Shown one piece after another: positions 28,016 through 37,300 of a DNA stretch of 64,000 nt. The notes beneath the pieces were generated by a model. The model had not been told where the DNA came from. It worked only from the letters and a program-made list of their open reading frames with translations, and searched no databases. The translations under genes and the position numbers were made by a program. Numbering within the stretch: position 1 is the first letter of the stretch; each line of letters begins with the position of its first letter. Origin of the DNA: Ruegeria atlantica (GTDB lineage: Bacteria; Pseudomonadota; Alphaproteobacteria; Rhodobacterales; Rhodobacteraceae); the NCBI GenBank assembly GCA_013032095.1, contig WQBJ01000003.1, positions 186,001 through 250,000 of the forward strand. The letters are read 5' to 3'.

Positions 28016-29362
28016 ATGAAATATGAGCGGTTGATGCCCGGTCCCAAACCAACCCCCGTTGAACCTGATTTGCACCTTCCGAAAACTGCCGATGTCGTTG
28101 TCATCGGCGGCGGTATTATTGGCGCTTCGACGGCTTTGGAATTGTCTGAACGCGGCGCCACGGTTCTGCTTTGCGAAAAGGGACAGATCGCGGGAGAGCA
28201 AAGCTCTCGCAATTGGGGGTGGGTACGTCTGGGCATGCGTGATCCTCGGGAGATTCCGCTGATGGCCGAGGCATTGAACCTGTGGCAGGGGATGGATCAG
28301 CGGATCGGGCGCCGGACCGGATACACCCGTTCAGGCATCCTGTTTGGTGCCTCGGGCAAGCGTAGCAGTGGGCATCTGGAACGCTGGCTGCGCAATGTGG
28401 ACGGGTTACAGACCGGTGCGAAACTGGTGACAGGGGCCGAACTGAACACTTTGTTGCCGGGCAACCAGACTGACTTTGAATGCGCTCTCTATATGCCGCA
28501 GGACGGTCGGGCAGAGCCGCAATGGGTGGCACCCGCGATTGCCGAGGCGGCGCGGGAACAGGGTACGGCGCTGATGACCAATTGCGCGGTGCGCAGTGTC
28601 GATGCCGAGGGAGGTCGTATCACAGGTGTCTTCACGGAACGCGGTCGTGTGGCTTGTGATTATGTTGTTTTGGCAGGGGGAGCGTGGTCGCGTCTATTTG
28701 CCGGAAATGCAGGAATTGATCTACCGCAGCTGAAGGTTCTGAACACGGTTCTGCGCACGTCGCCGGTTGAGGGGCCAGAGGCAGCACTTTGGGCTGATGA
28801 GTTCGCCATGCGCAAGCGCGCGGATGGCGGTTATTCAATCGCATCCGGTCATGAAAATACGGTTGATATCGTGCCTGACAGTTTTCGTTTGACCCGACAA
28901 TTCCTGCCCGCCTTTGCACAGGAATGGCGATCCTTGCGTTTTCGGCTCTCCAATCGCTGGAGCATTGAAACGCAGGAGGATCGGAGTTGGCTGCCTACTG
29001 ATGTGACGCCATTCGAAAAGTGCCGGGTTCTGGACCCTGAACCCTCAGCCAAGGTGCTGCGACGGGCTTGGGCGCAGGCGCGCAAAGGGTTTCCTATGTT
29101 GGATCACTCCGAGATCGTTCAAAGCTGGGCAGGCATGATTGATGTCACGCCAGACGCGGTACCTGTGATCTCTGGTGTCGAAGACATGCCGGGCATGTTC
29201 ATAGCGACCGGATTTTCAGGCCACGGCTTCGGCATCGGCCCGGCGGCGGGTCGTCTGATGGCCGAACTCGTCGCCGAAACCACACCTTGTGTCGATCCGG
29301 CCGCCTTTCGCCTTTCCCGTTTCACGGATGGCTCAAAGGTGCGGCCGGACCCAGGTTACTAG
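28016..29362 (+). CDS. FAD-dependent amine/amino-acid oxidoreductase (DAO family)
   Basis: 448-residue DAO-family flavoprotein (D-amino-acid dehydrogenase / glycine oxidase / sarcosine oxidase-like). The dinucleotide-binding loop DVVVIGGGIIGASTALELSERG is near 21-42, followed by the family-typical GEQSSRNWGWVR. The C-terminal FAD-contact block is GMFIATGFSGHGFGIGPAAG. The frame is open back to a GTG at 27971; I prefer the ATG at 28016 (MKYERLMPGP) because the loop is then at normal distance. Substrate unknown; no associated subunits nearby. Confidence 0.82.
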   Translation: MKYERLMPGPKPTPVEPDLHLPKTADVVVIGGGIIGASTALELSERGATVLLCEKGQIAGEQSSRNWGWVRLGMRDPREIPLMAEALNLWQGMDQRIGRRTGYTRSGILFGASGKRSSGHLERWLRNVDGLQTGAKLVTGAELNTLLPGNQTDFECALYMPQDGRAEPQWVAPAIAEAAREQGTALMTNCAVRSVDAEGGRITGVFTERGRVACDYVVLAGGAWSRLFAGNAGIDLPQLKVLNTVLRTSPVEGPEAALWADEFAMRKRADGGYSIASGHENTVDIVPDSFRLTRQFLPAFAQEWRSLRFRLSNRWSIETQEDRSWLPTDVTPFEKCRVLDPEPSAKVLRRAWAQARKGFPMLDHSEIVQSWAGMIDVTPDAVPVISGVEDMPGMFIATGFSGHGFGIGPAAGRLMAELVAETTPCVDPAAFRLSRFTDGSKVRPDPGY

Positions 29363-29366
29363 GGGC

Positions 29367-30299
29367 TTAACCCATCAATTGATAACTGACCGGCACAAAC
29401 CGGAAGCCGTCACCGCGGGTCTCCACGAACCCAGCAGCTGGGAAGGGCATGTGGTAGCCGATCATCGGCACTTTGTCGGCGGCCAACATTCCCAGCACGT
29501 TGCGCCGCGCTGCGGTGGCCGCAGCTTTGTCCATGTCAAATCGCACTTCCCATTCCGGATGCGCAAAGGACCAGACGTAGTGGTTGGCCAGATCTGCCGT
29601 CAGCACCAACCGTTGGCCGTTGCTCTCCAGATGATACACAGTGTGGCCCGGCGTGTGCCCGTAAGCGGCCACTGCGGTGATGCCTGACGTCACTTCGCCG
29701 CCATCCTCAAGGAAGGACATCTTCTCGGCCAGCGGAGTGACCTTTGCAGCGACCAGATCCCCTACGCGATTGCCCGCGTCCTGAGCGGCCCAGAAGTCAT
29801 ATTCGGGCGATGCGGTCACATAACGCGCGTTCGGGAAGGTCGGCGCGTCATCGGTCGTCATGCCACCGATATGGTCGGGGTGCATGTGGGTGATGACAAC
29901 AACGTCGATCTGGTCCGGTGTGACACCTGCATCCGCCAGGGCGGCCTGAATACCGCCTTGGCCGAGGCCCGTGTCAAACAGAACCAGCTCGGACCCGGTA
30001 TTGACTAGCGTCGGGGTAAAGAAAAACTGGGCGACGTCCGGTGAGATAAAATTGTCAGCCGATACCTTGGCAAAATCCTCGTCCGAGGCACCGCCGCCGA
30101 AAATTTCTTGCGCTCCGTCGCGGGGCAGACTGCCGTCCAGCAACGTCGTGACAGTGAAATCGCCCAGCGTGAAAGATTTGGCGATGGCCGAATTGGCTTT
30201 GGTCTCAGTTCCTGCGGCCAAAAGCGGGGTCGCGGCTGCAGCAAATGGCAAAGCCGCCGCGGAACCCAGTGCCGCGCGGCGTGTTAGTTTGATGGTCAT
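29367..30299 (-). CDS. Exported MBL-fold metallohydrolase
   Basis: 310 residues. The N-terminus (KLTRRAALGSAAALPFAAAATPLLAAG) is a Tat-type signal with twin arginines, which fixes the start at 30299 with a GGGAGA site. The beta-lactamase-fold zinc motif THMHPDHIGGM (H-x-H-x-D-H) is near 136-146, with later metal residues in GHTPGHTVYH and LTADLANHY. Class members include lactonases and hydrolases; substrate not determinable. Exported folded, probably to the periplasm. Confidence 0.85.
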   Translation of the reverse strand: MTIKLTRRAALGSAAALPFAAAATPLLAAGTETKANSAIAKSFTLGDFTVTTLLDGSLPRDGAQEIFGGGASDEDFAKVSADNFISPDVAQFFFTPTLVNTGSELVLFDTGLGQGGIQAALADAGVTPDQIDVVVITHMHPDHIGGMTTDDAPTFPNARYVTASPEYDFWAAQDAGNRVGDLVAAKVTPLAEKMSFLEDGGEVTSGITAVAAYGHTPGHTVYHLESNGQRLVLTADLANHYVWSFAHPEWEVRFDMDKAAATAARRNVLGMLAADKVPMIGYHMPFPAAGFVETRGDGFRFVPVSYQLMG

Positions 30300-30415
30300 T
30301 GTGGTTCTCCCTGTCAGAACACCTTTAGGTGAGTTAGGTCGGTGCGAGTCTCTTGCCAGTTTATACACCAGAGATATGGGCTGCGCGGATGAACAATGCG
30401 TGTTAATTTTTGTTT

Positions 30416-30850
30416 ATGCCGCGATCTGAGAACAAGACTGTCCCAACGGGCCAGCGTGTTGAGAGTTTTCTTTCCGAGGTGCAGCCATCCGGAAAGGCCG
30501 AAGATGCCAAGGCTCTGGATGGACTTTTCCGCAAGGTGACCGGATTCGAACCGGTCATGTGGGGTCCGTCTATCGTGGGCTATGGCCGGTATCACTATCG
30601 CTACAAATCCGGGCGCGAGGGCGATTTCCTAGCCACCGGGTTTTCTCCGCGCAAGGCTGCATTGTCGATTTACATCATGCCCGGCTATGCGGATTTCGGG
30701 GATATCCTGTCCGGGCTGGGCAAGCACAAGCTGGGCAAATCCTGTCTCTACGTGAACAAACTGGCGGATATTGATCTGGATGTTCTCTCCGACCTGATCC
30801 GTGCCGGGCTTGAGGATTTGAACCGGCACTGGCCGGTGCAGCCAACCTGA
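30416..30850 (+). CDS. DUF1801 domain protein
   Basis: 144-residue cytosolic protein of the DUF1801 (YdhG-like) group. Visible pattern: VMWGPSIVGYGRYHYRYKSGREGDFLATGFSPRKAALSIYIMPG (about 44-87) and GKSCLYVNKLADIDLDVL. Function unknown. The ATG at 30416 is preferred to a TTG at 30410. It precedes gltX by 59 bp on the same strand. Confidence 0.8.
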   Translation: MPRSENKTVPTGQRVESFLSEVQPSGKAEDAKALDGLFRKVTGFEPVMWGPSIVGYGRYHYRYKSGREGDFLATGFSPRKAALSIYIMPGYADFGDILSGLGKHKLGKSCLYVNKLADIDLDVLSDLIRAGLEDLNRHWPVQPT

Positions 30851-30909
30851 AACGCCTGCTGGACAAAAACGCGCCTTTGTGACATGAGCCGCGCCAACAG
30901 GAGAACTCC

Positions 30910-32235
30910 ATGACCACCACCCGTTTTGCCCCGTCGCCCACCGGTTATATCCATGTGGGCAACCTGCGCACCGCCCTGATGAACTATCTAATTGCCCGCA
31001 AGGCAGGCGGCACGTTTATCCTGCGCATCGACGACACCGATCCCGAACGGTCGAAAGAAGAATATGTCGACGCGATCAAGCAAGACCTGGAGTGGCTGGG
31101 CCTGCACTGGGACAAGGTTGAGCGTCAGTCGGACCGTTTGGACCGTTATGCCGAGGCCGCCGACAAACTGCGCGATATGGGTCGGTTTTATGAGGCGTTC
31201 GAGACGCCGACCGAGCTGGACCTGAAGCGCAAGAAACAGCTGAACATGGGTAAGCCGCCGGTCTATGACCGTGCCGCGCTGAAGCTGTCGGATGCCGAGA
31301 AAGAGGCGCTGCGGGCCGAACGGGGCAACGGCGTTTGGCGGTTCAAGCTGGATCACGAGCGGATCGAGTGGAACGACGGCATTCTGGGCGATATCTCGAT
31401 TGATGCGGCCTCGGTGTCTGATCCGGTGCTGATCCGCGGCGATGGACAGGTTCTTTATACGATAGCGTCGGTGGTGGATGACACCGAGATGGGCGTCACC
31501 GATGTGGTGCGCGGCTCGGACCACGTGACCAATACCGCGACGCAGATTCAGATCATCGAGGCGCTGGGCGGCACCTGCCCGCGTTTCGCGCACCATTCGC
31601 TGCTGACCGGCCCGCAGGGTGAGGCGCTGTCGAAACGCCTGGGCACGCTGGCGCTGCGTGACCTGCGCGAACAGGGCGTGCAGCCGATGGCGCTGCTGAG
31701 CCTGATGGCACGTCTGGGGTCGTCTGATCCAGTCGAGCTGCGCTCGGAGATGGCCGAGTTGATCGAAGGCTTCGATGTGAACCGTTTTGGCGCCGCGCCG
31801 ACCAAGTTCGACGTGCAGGACCTGTTCCCGCTGACCGCAAAGCACCTGCAATCGCTGCCGCTGGCCGACGTGGCTGACGCGGTCGCCGATGCTGGTGTTC
31901 CTGTGGAATTGGCTGAACCGTTCTGGGCAATGGCGCGCGAGAACATCACAACTCTGGCCGACCTAAAAGGTTGGTGGGAGCTGTGCCGCGATGGGGCCGA
32001 GCCACTGATCGCTGATGAGGATCGGGAGTTCATCACCGAAGCGATGGCTCTGTTGCCCGAAGGCTCGTTTGATGGCGAGACCTGGGGCACCTGGACCAAG
32101 GCCGTAAAAGAGGCCACAGGCCGTAAAGGCAAAGGTCTGTTCATGCCGCTGCGCAAGGCGCTGACAGGCATGGAGCGCGGTCCGGAAATGGCAACGTTAC
32201 TGCCGTTGCTGCAGGTGATCCGCGCGCGCGGCTGA
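30910..32235 (+). CDS. gltX: Glutamate-tRNA ligase
   Basis: 441-residue class I aminoacyl-tRNA synthetase. The ATP site is RFAPSPTGYIHVGNLRTAL (HIGH type, here H-V-G-N) and the KMSKS-equivalent is ALSKRLGTLAL. Alphaproteobacteria often have two GluRS copies; the short length and the SKR form suggest this may be one of a pair, but the other is not in view. A strong AGGAG site precedes the ATG. A rho-independent terminator follows. Confidence 0.93.
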   Translation: MTTTRFAPSPTGYIHVGNLRTALMNYLIARKAGGTFILRIDDTDPERSKEEYVDAIKQDLEWLGLHWDKVERQSDRLDRYAEAADKLRDMGRFYEAFETPTELDLKRKKQLNMGKPPVYDRAALKLSDAEKEALRAERGNGVWRFKLDHERIEWNDGILGDISIDAASVSDPVLIRGDGQVLYTIASVVDDTEMGVTDVVRGSDHVTNTATQIQIIEALGGTCPRFAHHSLLTGPQGEALSKRLGTLALRDLREQGVQPMALLSLMARLGSSDPVELRSEMAELIEGFDVNRFGAAPTKFDVQDLFPLTAKHLQSLPLADVADAVADAGVPVELAEPFWAMARENITTLADLKGWWELCRDGAEPLIADEDREFITEAMALLPEGSFDGETWGTWTKAVKEATGRKGKGLFMPLRKALTGMERGPEMATLLPLLQVIRARG

Positions 32236-32259
32236 TCGTGATAACACTGAATTCCAAAG

Positions 32260-32288
32260 AGGCGGGGTCCTACAGCCCCGCCTTTTTT
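32260..32288 (+). terminator. Rho-independent terminator of gltX
   Basis: AGGCGGGG (32260-32267) and CCCCGCCT (32276-32283) enclose an 8-nt loop and are followed by a T run to 32288. The T run overlaps the last codon of the convergent gene. Confidence 0.9.
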
Positions 32289-32856
32289 ATGCTGTCTGCA
32301 CGATCCGCGCCGAGAGGTGGCTCAGGCGGTCATCCACTATAACAGCCTCGGACGGTTTCAACTGCTGGTGGCGTGGGTATCGGGGCTCGGCTCGGTCATT
32401 CAAGATCGGGGCATCCCACCCGTCAGTTGTTTCAAAAAACCGATCTACACCGGCTTCTCCGAAAGCGCGCAGATATCCCTGTACAACCACGTCGATATAG
32501 CTGAGCAACAACGGGTGGCGATTGCTGGGTTCGGTGTGACGGCCATGTGGCACCGCATAGACGGCGATTTCGACATCATGGGTTAGGGGATGCGTCGTCG
32601 CTTGTGTTGCCGGAACCCGGTCATAAGCCCATTCCCGTTCATCCAACGCTTCCCAGTCGTTTTTCGGGACATGAGCGATCATCCCTTCGATCTCGCAATC
32701 TGGATCCGGCACCGCGGTTAGAAAGGCCACCGGGCGCAGATCAGTGTGCCGCCACGCGCGCCGCCAGCCTTTCAGCCGGGCCGGATGAGGGTCGGGGAAA
32801 TCGTGGGTCGAGAGGTTCACAAGGCTGCCATAGCCAAAGAAATAGGGGTCTGCCAC
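32287..32856 (-). CDS. Gamma-glutamylcyclotransferase-like protein
   Basis: 189-residue protein with the GGCT-fold signature FFGYGSLVN at 6-14 and ARLKGWRRAWRHT near 26-38; the general-base acid is likely Glu in the GMIAHVPKNDWEALDEREW region. Family members convert gamma-glutamyl dipeptides or glutathione to 5-oxoproline. Substrate here is not defined. Convergent with gltX and divergent from the Rrf2 regulator. Confidence 0.8.
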   Translation of the reverse strand: MADPYFFGYGSLVNLSTHDFPDPHPARLKGWRRAWRHTDLRPVAFLTAVPDPDCEIEGMIAHVPKNDWEALDEREWAYDRVPATQATTHPLTHDVEIAVYAVPHGRHTEPSNRHPLLLSYIDVVVQGYLRAFGEAGVDRFFETTDGWDAPILNDRAEPRYPRHQQLKPSEAVIVDDRLSHLSARIVQTA

Positions 32857-32880
32857 GGGCTCTAAGTCCTTTGAATGCGA

Positions 32881-32894
32881 TTGATGTATGTCAA
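32881..32894. promoter_or_regulatory. FNR/Nnr-type box upstream of the NsrR-like gene
   Basis: TTGAT-GTAT-GTCAA fits the TTGAT-N4-RTCAA form bound by FnrL/FixK/Nnr-type Crp-family regulators. It lies 56 bp upstream of the regulator's ATG and 25 bp upstream of the divergent cyclotransferase gene, so it could act on either. Confidence 0.6.
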
Positions 32895-32950
32895 ACCGCT
32901 TTTTTCCCGAACATGCAATAAGGTCTCACGTTGTAGTCAGGGAGGCCATC

Positions 32951-33397
32951 ATGCGGATTACCAAACGGACAAACATCGCAGTGCGTCTTTTGATGTATTG
33001 CGCCGCTCATATGGATCGGTTGGTGACAAAGGCCGAGATCGCAGACGTGTGCAATATCTCGGAAAATCACTTGGCACAGGTGATCAATCAACTGAGCCAA
33101 CTGAACTATCTGAGTACTCAACGCGGCCGGAACGGCGGTATGTCGCTGGCGCGCCCGGCGGATCAGATCCGCATTGGGTCCGTCTTTCGTCATGTCGAAG
33201 GCAACCTGCCAATTGCGGAGTGTTTTGCCGATGCCGACAACACCTGTCCCCTGACAGATGCCTGCCGGTTGCGTGTGGCCCTGAGGGACGCGGCCGAGGT
33301 GTTCTACGCCTCGCTGGACGAAATCACGCTGGACGCGCTGGTTTGCGACAACGACCGATTGTTGCAGATATTGCAACCTGTGGCCTGCGTCCGCTAA
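32951..33397 (+). CDS. nsrR: Rrf2 family regulator, probable nitric-oxide sensor NsrR
   Basis: 148 residues. A winged helix-turn-helix occupies the first 60 (YCAAHMDRLVTKAEIADVCNISENHLAQVINQL), followed by YLSTQRGRNGGMSLARP. Three cysteines in ECFADADNTCPLTDACRL near 92-109 match the Fe-S cluster ligands of NsrR. NsrR represses nitrosative-stress genes until NO destroys the cluster. The ATG at 32951 with a GGGAGG site is preferred to an open frame from 32888. No obvious NO-detoxifying gene is adjacent. The 3' end overlaps the ybbP-like gene by 4 bp. Confidence 0.85.
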   Translation: MRITKRTNIAVRLLMYCAAHMDRLVTKAEIADVCNISENHLAQVINQLSQLNYLSTQRGRNGGMSLARPADQIRIGSVFRHVEGNLPIAECFADADNTCPLTDACRLRVALRDAAEVFYASLDEITLDALVCDNDRLLQILQPVACVR

Positions 33398-35922
33398 TCG
33401 GCAGCGCGCAAGATACGGGCCGGTCGCACCGCGAGCGGGCGCAAAGCAAAGATAAGGCCCGCGCCCAAAGTTACGAGGACTCCGGCCAGAACGATACCCA
33501 AGGCTGAGGTCCAGATGACTGTGAAGCCGGTGTCGAAGATGTAAGTGGCGACGGCCCAACCTCCCAATATGCCTGTCAGCAGCGCTACGCCGCCTGCCGC
33601 TGCACCGAGCAGAATCGAACGCAGCGCAAAGCTGAGAAGGATGCGCCGACGGTCTGCGCCAAGTGTTTTGAGGATCGCGGATTCATACTGGCGCGCAGTT
33701 TCTCCTGCAGCGGCGGCTCCAATCAAAACCAGAAAGCCGGTCAGTAAGGAAACACCTGCGCCGTAAGAGGTCGCCGCAGCCAGCCCGGCCAGCAGGTCCG
33801 AGACACGATCAATCGCGTCGCGCACCCGGATGGCGGTAATGTTCGGGAACTGTCCGGCCAGATCGCGTAGAATGGCGGCCTCGGCCTGTTCCTCGGCATA
33901 GACGGTGGCGATGAAACTGTGTGGAGCACCGGCCAAAGCAGAGGGGTTCATCGACATGATGAAACCCATACCTGCAGTCGAAAAGTCGACTTCGCGCAGA
34001 GACGTAATTTCAGCGTGGATGTCGCGTCCTAGAATGTTCACCGTCAATTCATCACCAAGAGCGAGGCCCATTTCTTCGGCTTCTTCTGCGGCGAAGCTGA
34101 CTTGCGGGGTGCCAGTGTAGTCCTCGGGCCACCATTCTCCGGCTGTGATACGGGCATTTTGGGGTTGCGTAGTGGAATAGGTGACGCCTCGGTCGCCATC
34201 CAAAACCCAGTGATCACCGGCCACCTCTCGGGCGGGTTGGCCGTTGATCTGGGTGATAATACCGCGCAGCATTGGAGCGCTTTCGATGCGGCTGACGGCG
34301 GGGGCGGATTCCAACCGATGACTAAAGCCGGGCATCTGGTCTTTCTGGATGTCGACAAAGAAATACGACGGAGCCACGTCAGGCAGATTGCCTGATATCG
34401 CGTTGCGCAATGTACCGTCGATTTGACCGACGGCGGCCAGTACGGACAACCCGAGCCCGAGTGACAGGACAACCGAAGCGGCCCCTTCACGTGGATCCGA
34501 GATGGCCGACAAAGCCCATCGCAGGGCAGGATGACCGCGCGCCGATTTGGCGCTGACACGGGCCAGTTTACGGATCGCAAAGGCGGAAAGTGTTAGGAGC
34601 AACAGCGCGCCAATGAGCCCACCGCTGGTCCAGAGCGTCAGTCGGATCGAGCCGCTGAACAAGGAAGCTGCCGTGATCAGAAGCGCCAAACCGATGCCGG
34701 TCGCGACCACAAACACTGTACGCGGGATAGCACTGGCCGACGATAGGGCATCACGAAACAAAGTCGCAGCGCGTACCTCCTCTGTGCGTGCAAGGGGCCA
34801 GAGAGTAAACAGGAACGCGGTCAGAACCCCGTATAGCGCCGCCTCGGCCAGAGGACGTGAATAGAGCGAGAAGACTGCCGGGACAGGCAGGCGCGCCTCG
34901 ATCAGTGGGGCCAGAACCAGAGGTAGAAGACCGCCCAAAGCAATGCCAATTGCAATGCCGATACCAGACAGCACCCCGATCTGGATCATGTAGGTCTGAA
35001 ATATCGTCGCCCGGTCCGCCCCCAATGTACGCAGCGTAGCGATGGTTTCGGTTTTCTTTGCCAAATAAGCGCGGACCGCGGCAGACACGCCAATGCCGCC
35101 AACCGCAAGACCGGACAGACCGACCAGAACCAGAAAGGCGCTGAGGCGGGCAACAAATTCCGCGATCCCTGGCGCGCCATTGCGGGCATCGGTCCAGCGC
35201 ATCCCGGTACCATCGAAACTTTGCTGCGCAGTCTCAGACAGTGTGGCCAGATCGGTGTCTGGCGACAGGTTCAGTCTGTACTTGGTGGAAAATAACGTCC
35301 CCGGCGCCAACAAGCCCGAGTCCCGCAGATCTTCGGTGCGGACCAATGTGCGCGGCCCCAGCGCGAAGCCGTCTGCGGCGCCGTCGGGTTCATGCAGGAG
35401 GGCAGCTGTAAGGACAAAGTCCTGCGCACCAAGGGTGAAACGGTCTCCTACGGTTAGGCCCAGACGATCGATAAGCACTGGGTCCATAACAGCGCCCGGC
35501 AGACCTTGGGTCCCATCCAGAGCAGTGGGCAGAGGTTGGTCAGGGTCCAGCAAGGGTGTGCCCAGCAACGGATAGGCCGCGTCCACAGCCTTCACTTGTG
35601 TCAGGGTGCGCTGGGTTTCGTCCCCTTGCCGAACAACGGCCATCGAGCGGAAATCGACCACTTCGGACATATCCGTCGCGACCTGTTGCATCCACTCCCG
35701 CTCGTCATCGCTGGCAAAGCGGTAGGTGAATTCCAGCTGGGCGTCGCCGCCCAGCAAGGCCGCGCCTTCCTGAGTCAGCCCGGTCTGAATGGCCTGACGT
35801 ACCGACCCAACAGCGGCAATTGCTGCCACACCCAGCGCAAGACAGGCGATAAAGACGCGAAAGCCACGGACCCCACCGCGCAGTTCCCTGCGCGCCAGAC
35901 GGCTGGCCAGCCTCAGGCTCAT
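33394..35922 (-). CDS. ybbP: FtsX-family ABC transporter permease (YbbP-like)
   Basis: 842-residue inner-membrane protein with two FtsX-like halves: an N-terminal helix (FIACLALGVAAIAAVGS near 24-40), a large periplasmic part, a group of membrane helices around 240-440, a second periplasmic part around 470-690 and a C-terminal helix group (about 700-830). This is the LolC/E-MacB-like export architecture used for lipids or lipoproteins. The start at 35922 overlaps the ATPase stop by ATGA. With the ATPase and divergent tesA it reproduces the ybbA-ybbP-tesA cluster of enterobacteria. Substrate unknown. Confidence 0.88.
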   Translation of the reverse strand: MSLRLASRLARRELRGGVRGFRVFIACLALGVAAIAAVGSVRQAIQTGLTQEGAALLGGDAQLEFTYRFASDDEREWMQQVATDMSEVVDFRSMAVVRQGDETQRTLTQVKAVDAAYPLLGTPLLDPDQPLPTALDGTQGLPGAVMDPVLIDRLGLTVGDRFTLGAQDFVLTAALLHEPDGAADGFALGPRTLVRTEDLRDSGLLAPGTLFSTKYRLNLSPDTDLATLSETAQQSFDGTGMRWTDARNGAPGIAEFVARLSAFLVLVGLSGLAVGGIGVSAAVRAYLAKKTETIATLRTLGADRATIFQTYMIQIGVLSGIGIAIGIALGGLLPLVLAPLIEARLPVPAVFSLYSRPLAEAALYGVLTAFLFTLWPLARTEEVRAATLFRDALSSASAIPRTVFVVATGIGLALLITAASLFSGSIRLTLWTSGGLIGALLLLTLSAFAIRKLARVSAKSARGHPALRWALSAISDPREGAASVVLSLGLGLSVLAAVGQIDGTLRNAISGNLPDVAPSYFFVDIQKDQMPGFSHRLESAPAVSRIESAPMLRGIITQINGQPAREVAGDHWVLDGDRGVTYSTTQPQNARITAGEWWPEDYTGTPQVSFAAEEAEEMGLALGDELTVNILGRDIHAEITSLREVDFSTAGMGFIMSMNPSALAGAPHSFIATVYAEEQAEAAILRDLAGQFPNITAIRVRDAIDRVSDLLAGLAAATSYGAGVSLLTGFLVLIGAAAAGETARQYESAILKTLGADRRRILLSFALRSILLGAAAGGVALLTGILGGWAVATYIFDTGFTVIWTSALGIVLAGVLVTLGAGLIFALRPLAVRPARILRAAD

Positions 35923-36614
35923 TCCGCTGCCTCTTTCTGAGCATCCTCTGTAATTGTCCCATCGCGAAGTCGCACCACCCGATCGCATTTCCGCGCCAAG
36001 CTATGGCTGTGAGTCACCAGAACCAGCGTCGCGCCGTGCCGGTCGCGCAAGCCGAACAGTAGGTCGACGATGGCTGCGCCCGTTGCCTCGTCAAGATTCC
36101 CCGTGGGTTCGTCCGCAAGCAGGATCTGAGGTCGTGGGGCCGAGGCCCGAGCTAGTGCGACGCGCTGCTGCTCACCTCCCGACAATTGCGCTGGATAGTG
36201 ATCTCGGCGGTGCGACAGACCGACCGCGTCCAGTTCTGCCGTGGCTCGGTCAAATGCATCACGGTGCCCGGCCAGTTCAAGCGGGGTGGCAACATTTTCC
36301 AGCGCAGTCATTGTTGGAATAAGGTGGAAATTCTGAAATACCACACCCATCGCATCGCGCCGGATCCGGGCCAGTGCATCTTCGTCCATGTCCGTCAGGT
36401 TTTGGCCCAAAGCGGTGATCTCGCCCGCCGTTGCCTGCTCCAACCCGCCCATCAACATTAGCAAAGAGGATTTACCCGATCCGGATGGTCCCACCAACCC
36501 CAGGGTTTCGCCTTGGGCCACTGTCAGGGTGATGTCGCGCAGGATATTTACCCGCCCGGCATTGCCATCCAGCGACAAAGCGGCATTTTGGAGCGAAAGA
36601 ACAGGTGTTGTCAT
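35919..36614 (-). CDS. ybbA: ABC transporter ATPase (YbbA/LolD-like)
   Basis: 231 residues with Walker A GPSGSGKSS near 42-50, the signature LSGGEQQRVALARA, Walker B ILLADEPTGNLDE and the switch histidine in VTHSHSLA. LolD/MacB-type ATPases power FtsX-like permeases; the partner is the overlapping downstream gene. Start at 36614 (GGAAAG site) preferred over an upstream in-frame ATG at 36626. Confidence 0.9.
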   Translation of the reverse strand: MTTPVLSLQNAALSLDGNAGRVNILRDITLTVAQGETLGLVGPSGSGKSSLLMLMGGLEQATAGEITALGQNLTDMDEDALARIRRDAMGVVFQNFHLIPTMTALENVATPLELAGHRDAFDRATAELDAVGLSHRRDHYPAQLSGGEQQRVALARASAPRPQILLADEPTGNLDEATGAAIVDLLFGLRDRHGATLVLVTHSHSLARKCDRVVRLRDGTITEDAQKEAAE

Positions 36615-36664
36615 AGGTCTTTCCAAACGGGAATAGTCAATTGGGATATGGAGCGGTTCTGAAG

Positions 36665-37300
36665 TTGCGCAAGGCTTTGATGTCGGTGCTGTTTATCTGC
36701 TGCGGCTTTGTGGCCACAGCCGAACAGGTGGTAATCGCCGCTTTAGGAGACTCGCTCACGCAAGGCTATGGGTTGCCCGAACAAGATGGCTTTGTACCTC
36801 AGCTGGGTCGGTGGCTGCAGGAGCAAGGTGCAGATGTGCGTCTGATCAATGCGGGTGTATCGGGTGACACTACGGCAGGCGGCGCGGCGCGGGTGGACTG
36901 GACGCTAACGCCGGATGTCGACGGAATGATCGTGGCGCTGGGTGGCAACGACCTGCTGCGAGGGATCGACCCAGCTGTGTCGCGCGCCAATCTTGAGGCG
37001 ATCCTTGAAGCGGCAGGGGCATCGGATGTCGATGTCCTGTTGGTCGGGATGCAGGCACCGGGAAACTACGGGGCGGGTTACAAAGAGGCATTTGACGCCG
37101 TTTACCCCGAACTGGCTCAACAGTTTAAAACAGGATACGCCGCTAGCTTCTTTGACGGTCTGACCGCCGAAGGTGACCCAGATGCTGCACGCAAATACAT
37201 GCAGCCGGACGGCATCCATCCCAATGCCGACGGAGTGGCCTTAATTGTGAAAAATCTGGGGCCCTATGTTCTTGAGCTTGTGACCGCGACCCAGAGGTAA
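36665..37300 (+). CDS. tesA: SGNH-family arylesterase / thioesterase TesA
   Basis: About 211 residues with an N-terminal signal peptide (RKALMSVLFICCGFVATAEQ). SGNH blocks: ALGDSLTQGYG with the nucleophile Ser, NAGVSGDTTAGG, GGNDLLRG, and DGIHPNADG with the catalytic Asp/His. Periplasmic TesA hydrolyses acyl-thioesters and lysophospholipids in vitro. The start is uncertain: TTG at 36641, TTG at 36665 (GGAG 11 nt upstream, best signal peptide) and ATG at 36680 are all in frame. Divergent from ybbA-ybbP as in other proteobacteria. Confidence 0.85.
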   Translation: MRKALMSVLFICCGFVATAEQVVIAALGDSLTQGYGLPEQDGFVPQLGRWLQEQGADVRLINAGVSGDTTAGGAARVDWTLTPDVDGMIVALGGNDLLRGIDPAVSRANLEAILEAAGASDVDVLLVGMQAPGNYGAGYKEAFDAVYPELAQQFKTGYAASFFDGLTAEGDPDAARKYMQPDGIHPNADGVALIVKNLGPYVLELVTATQR

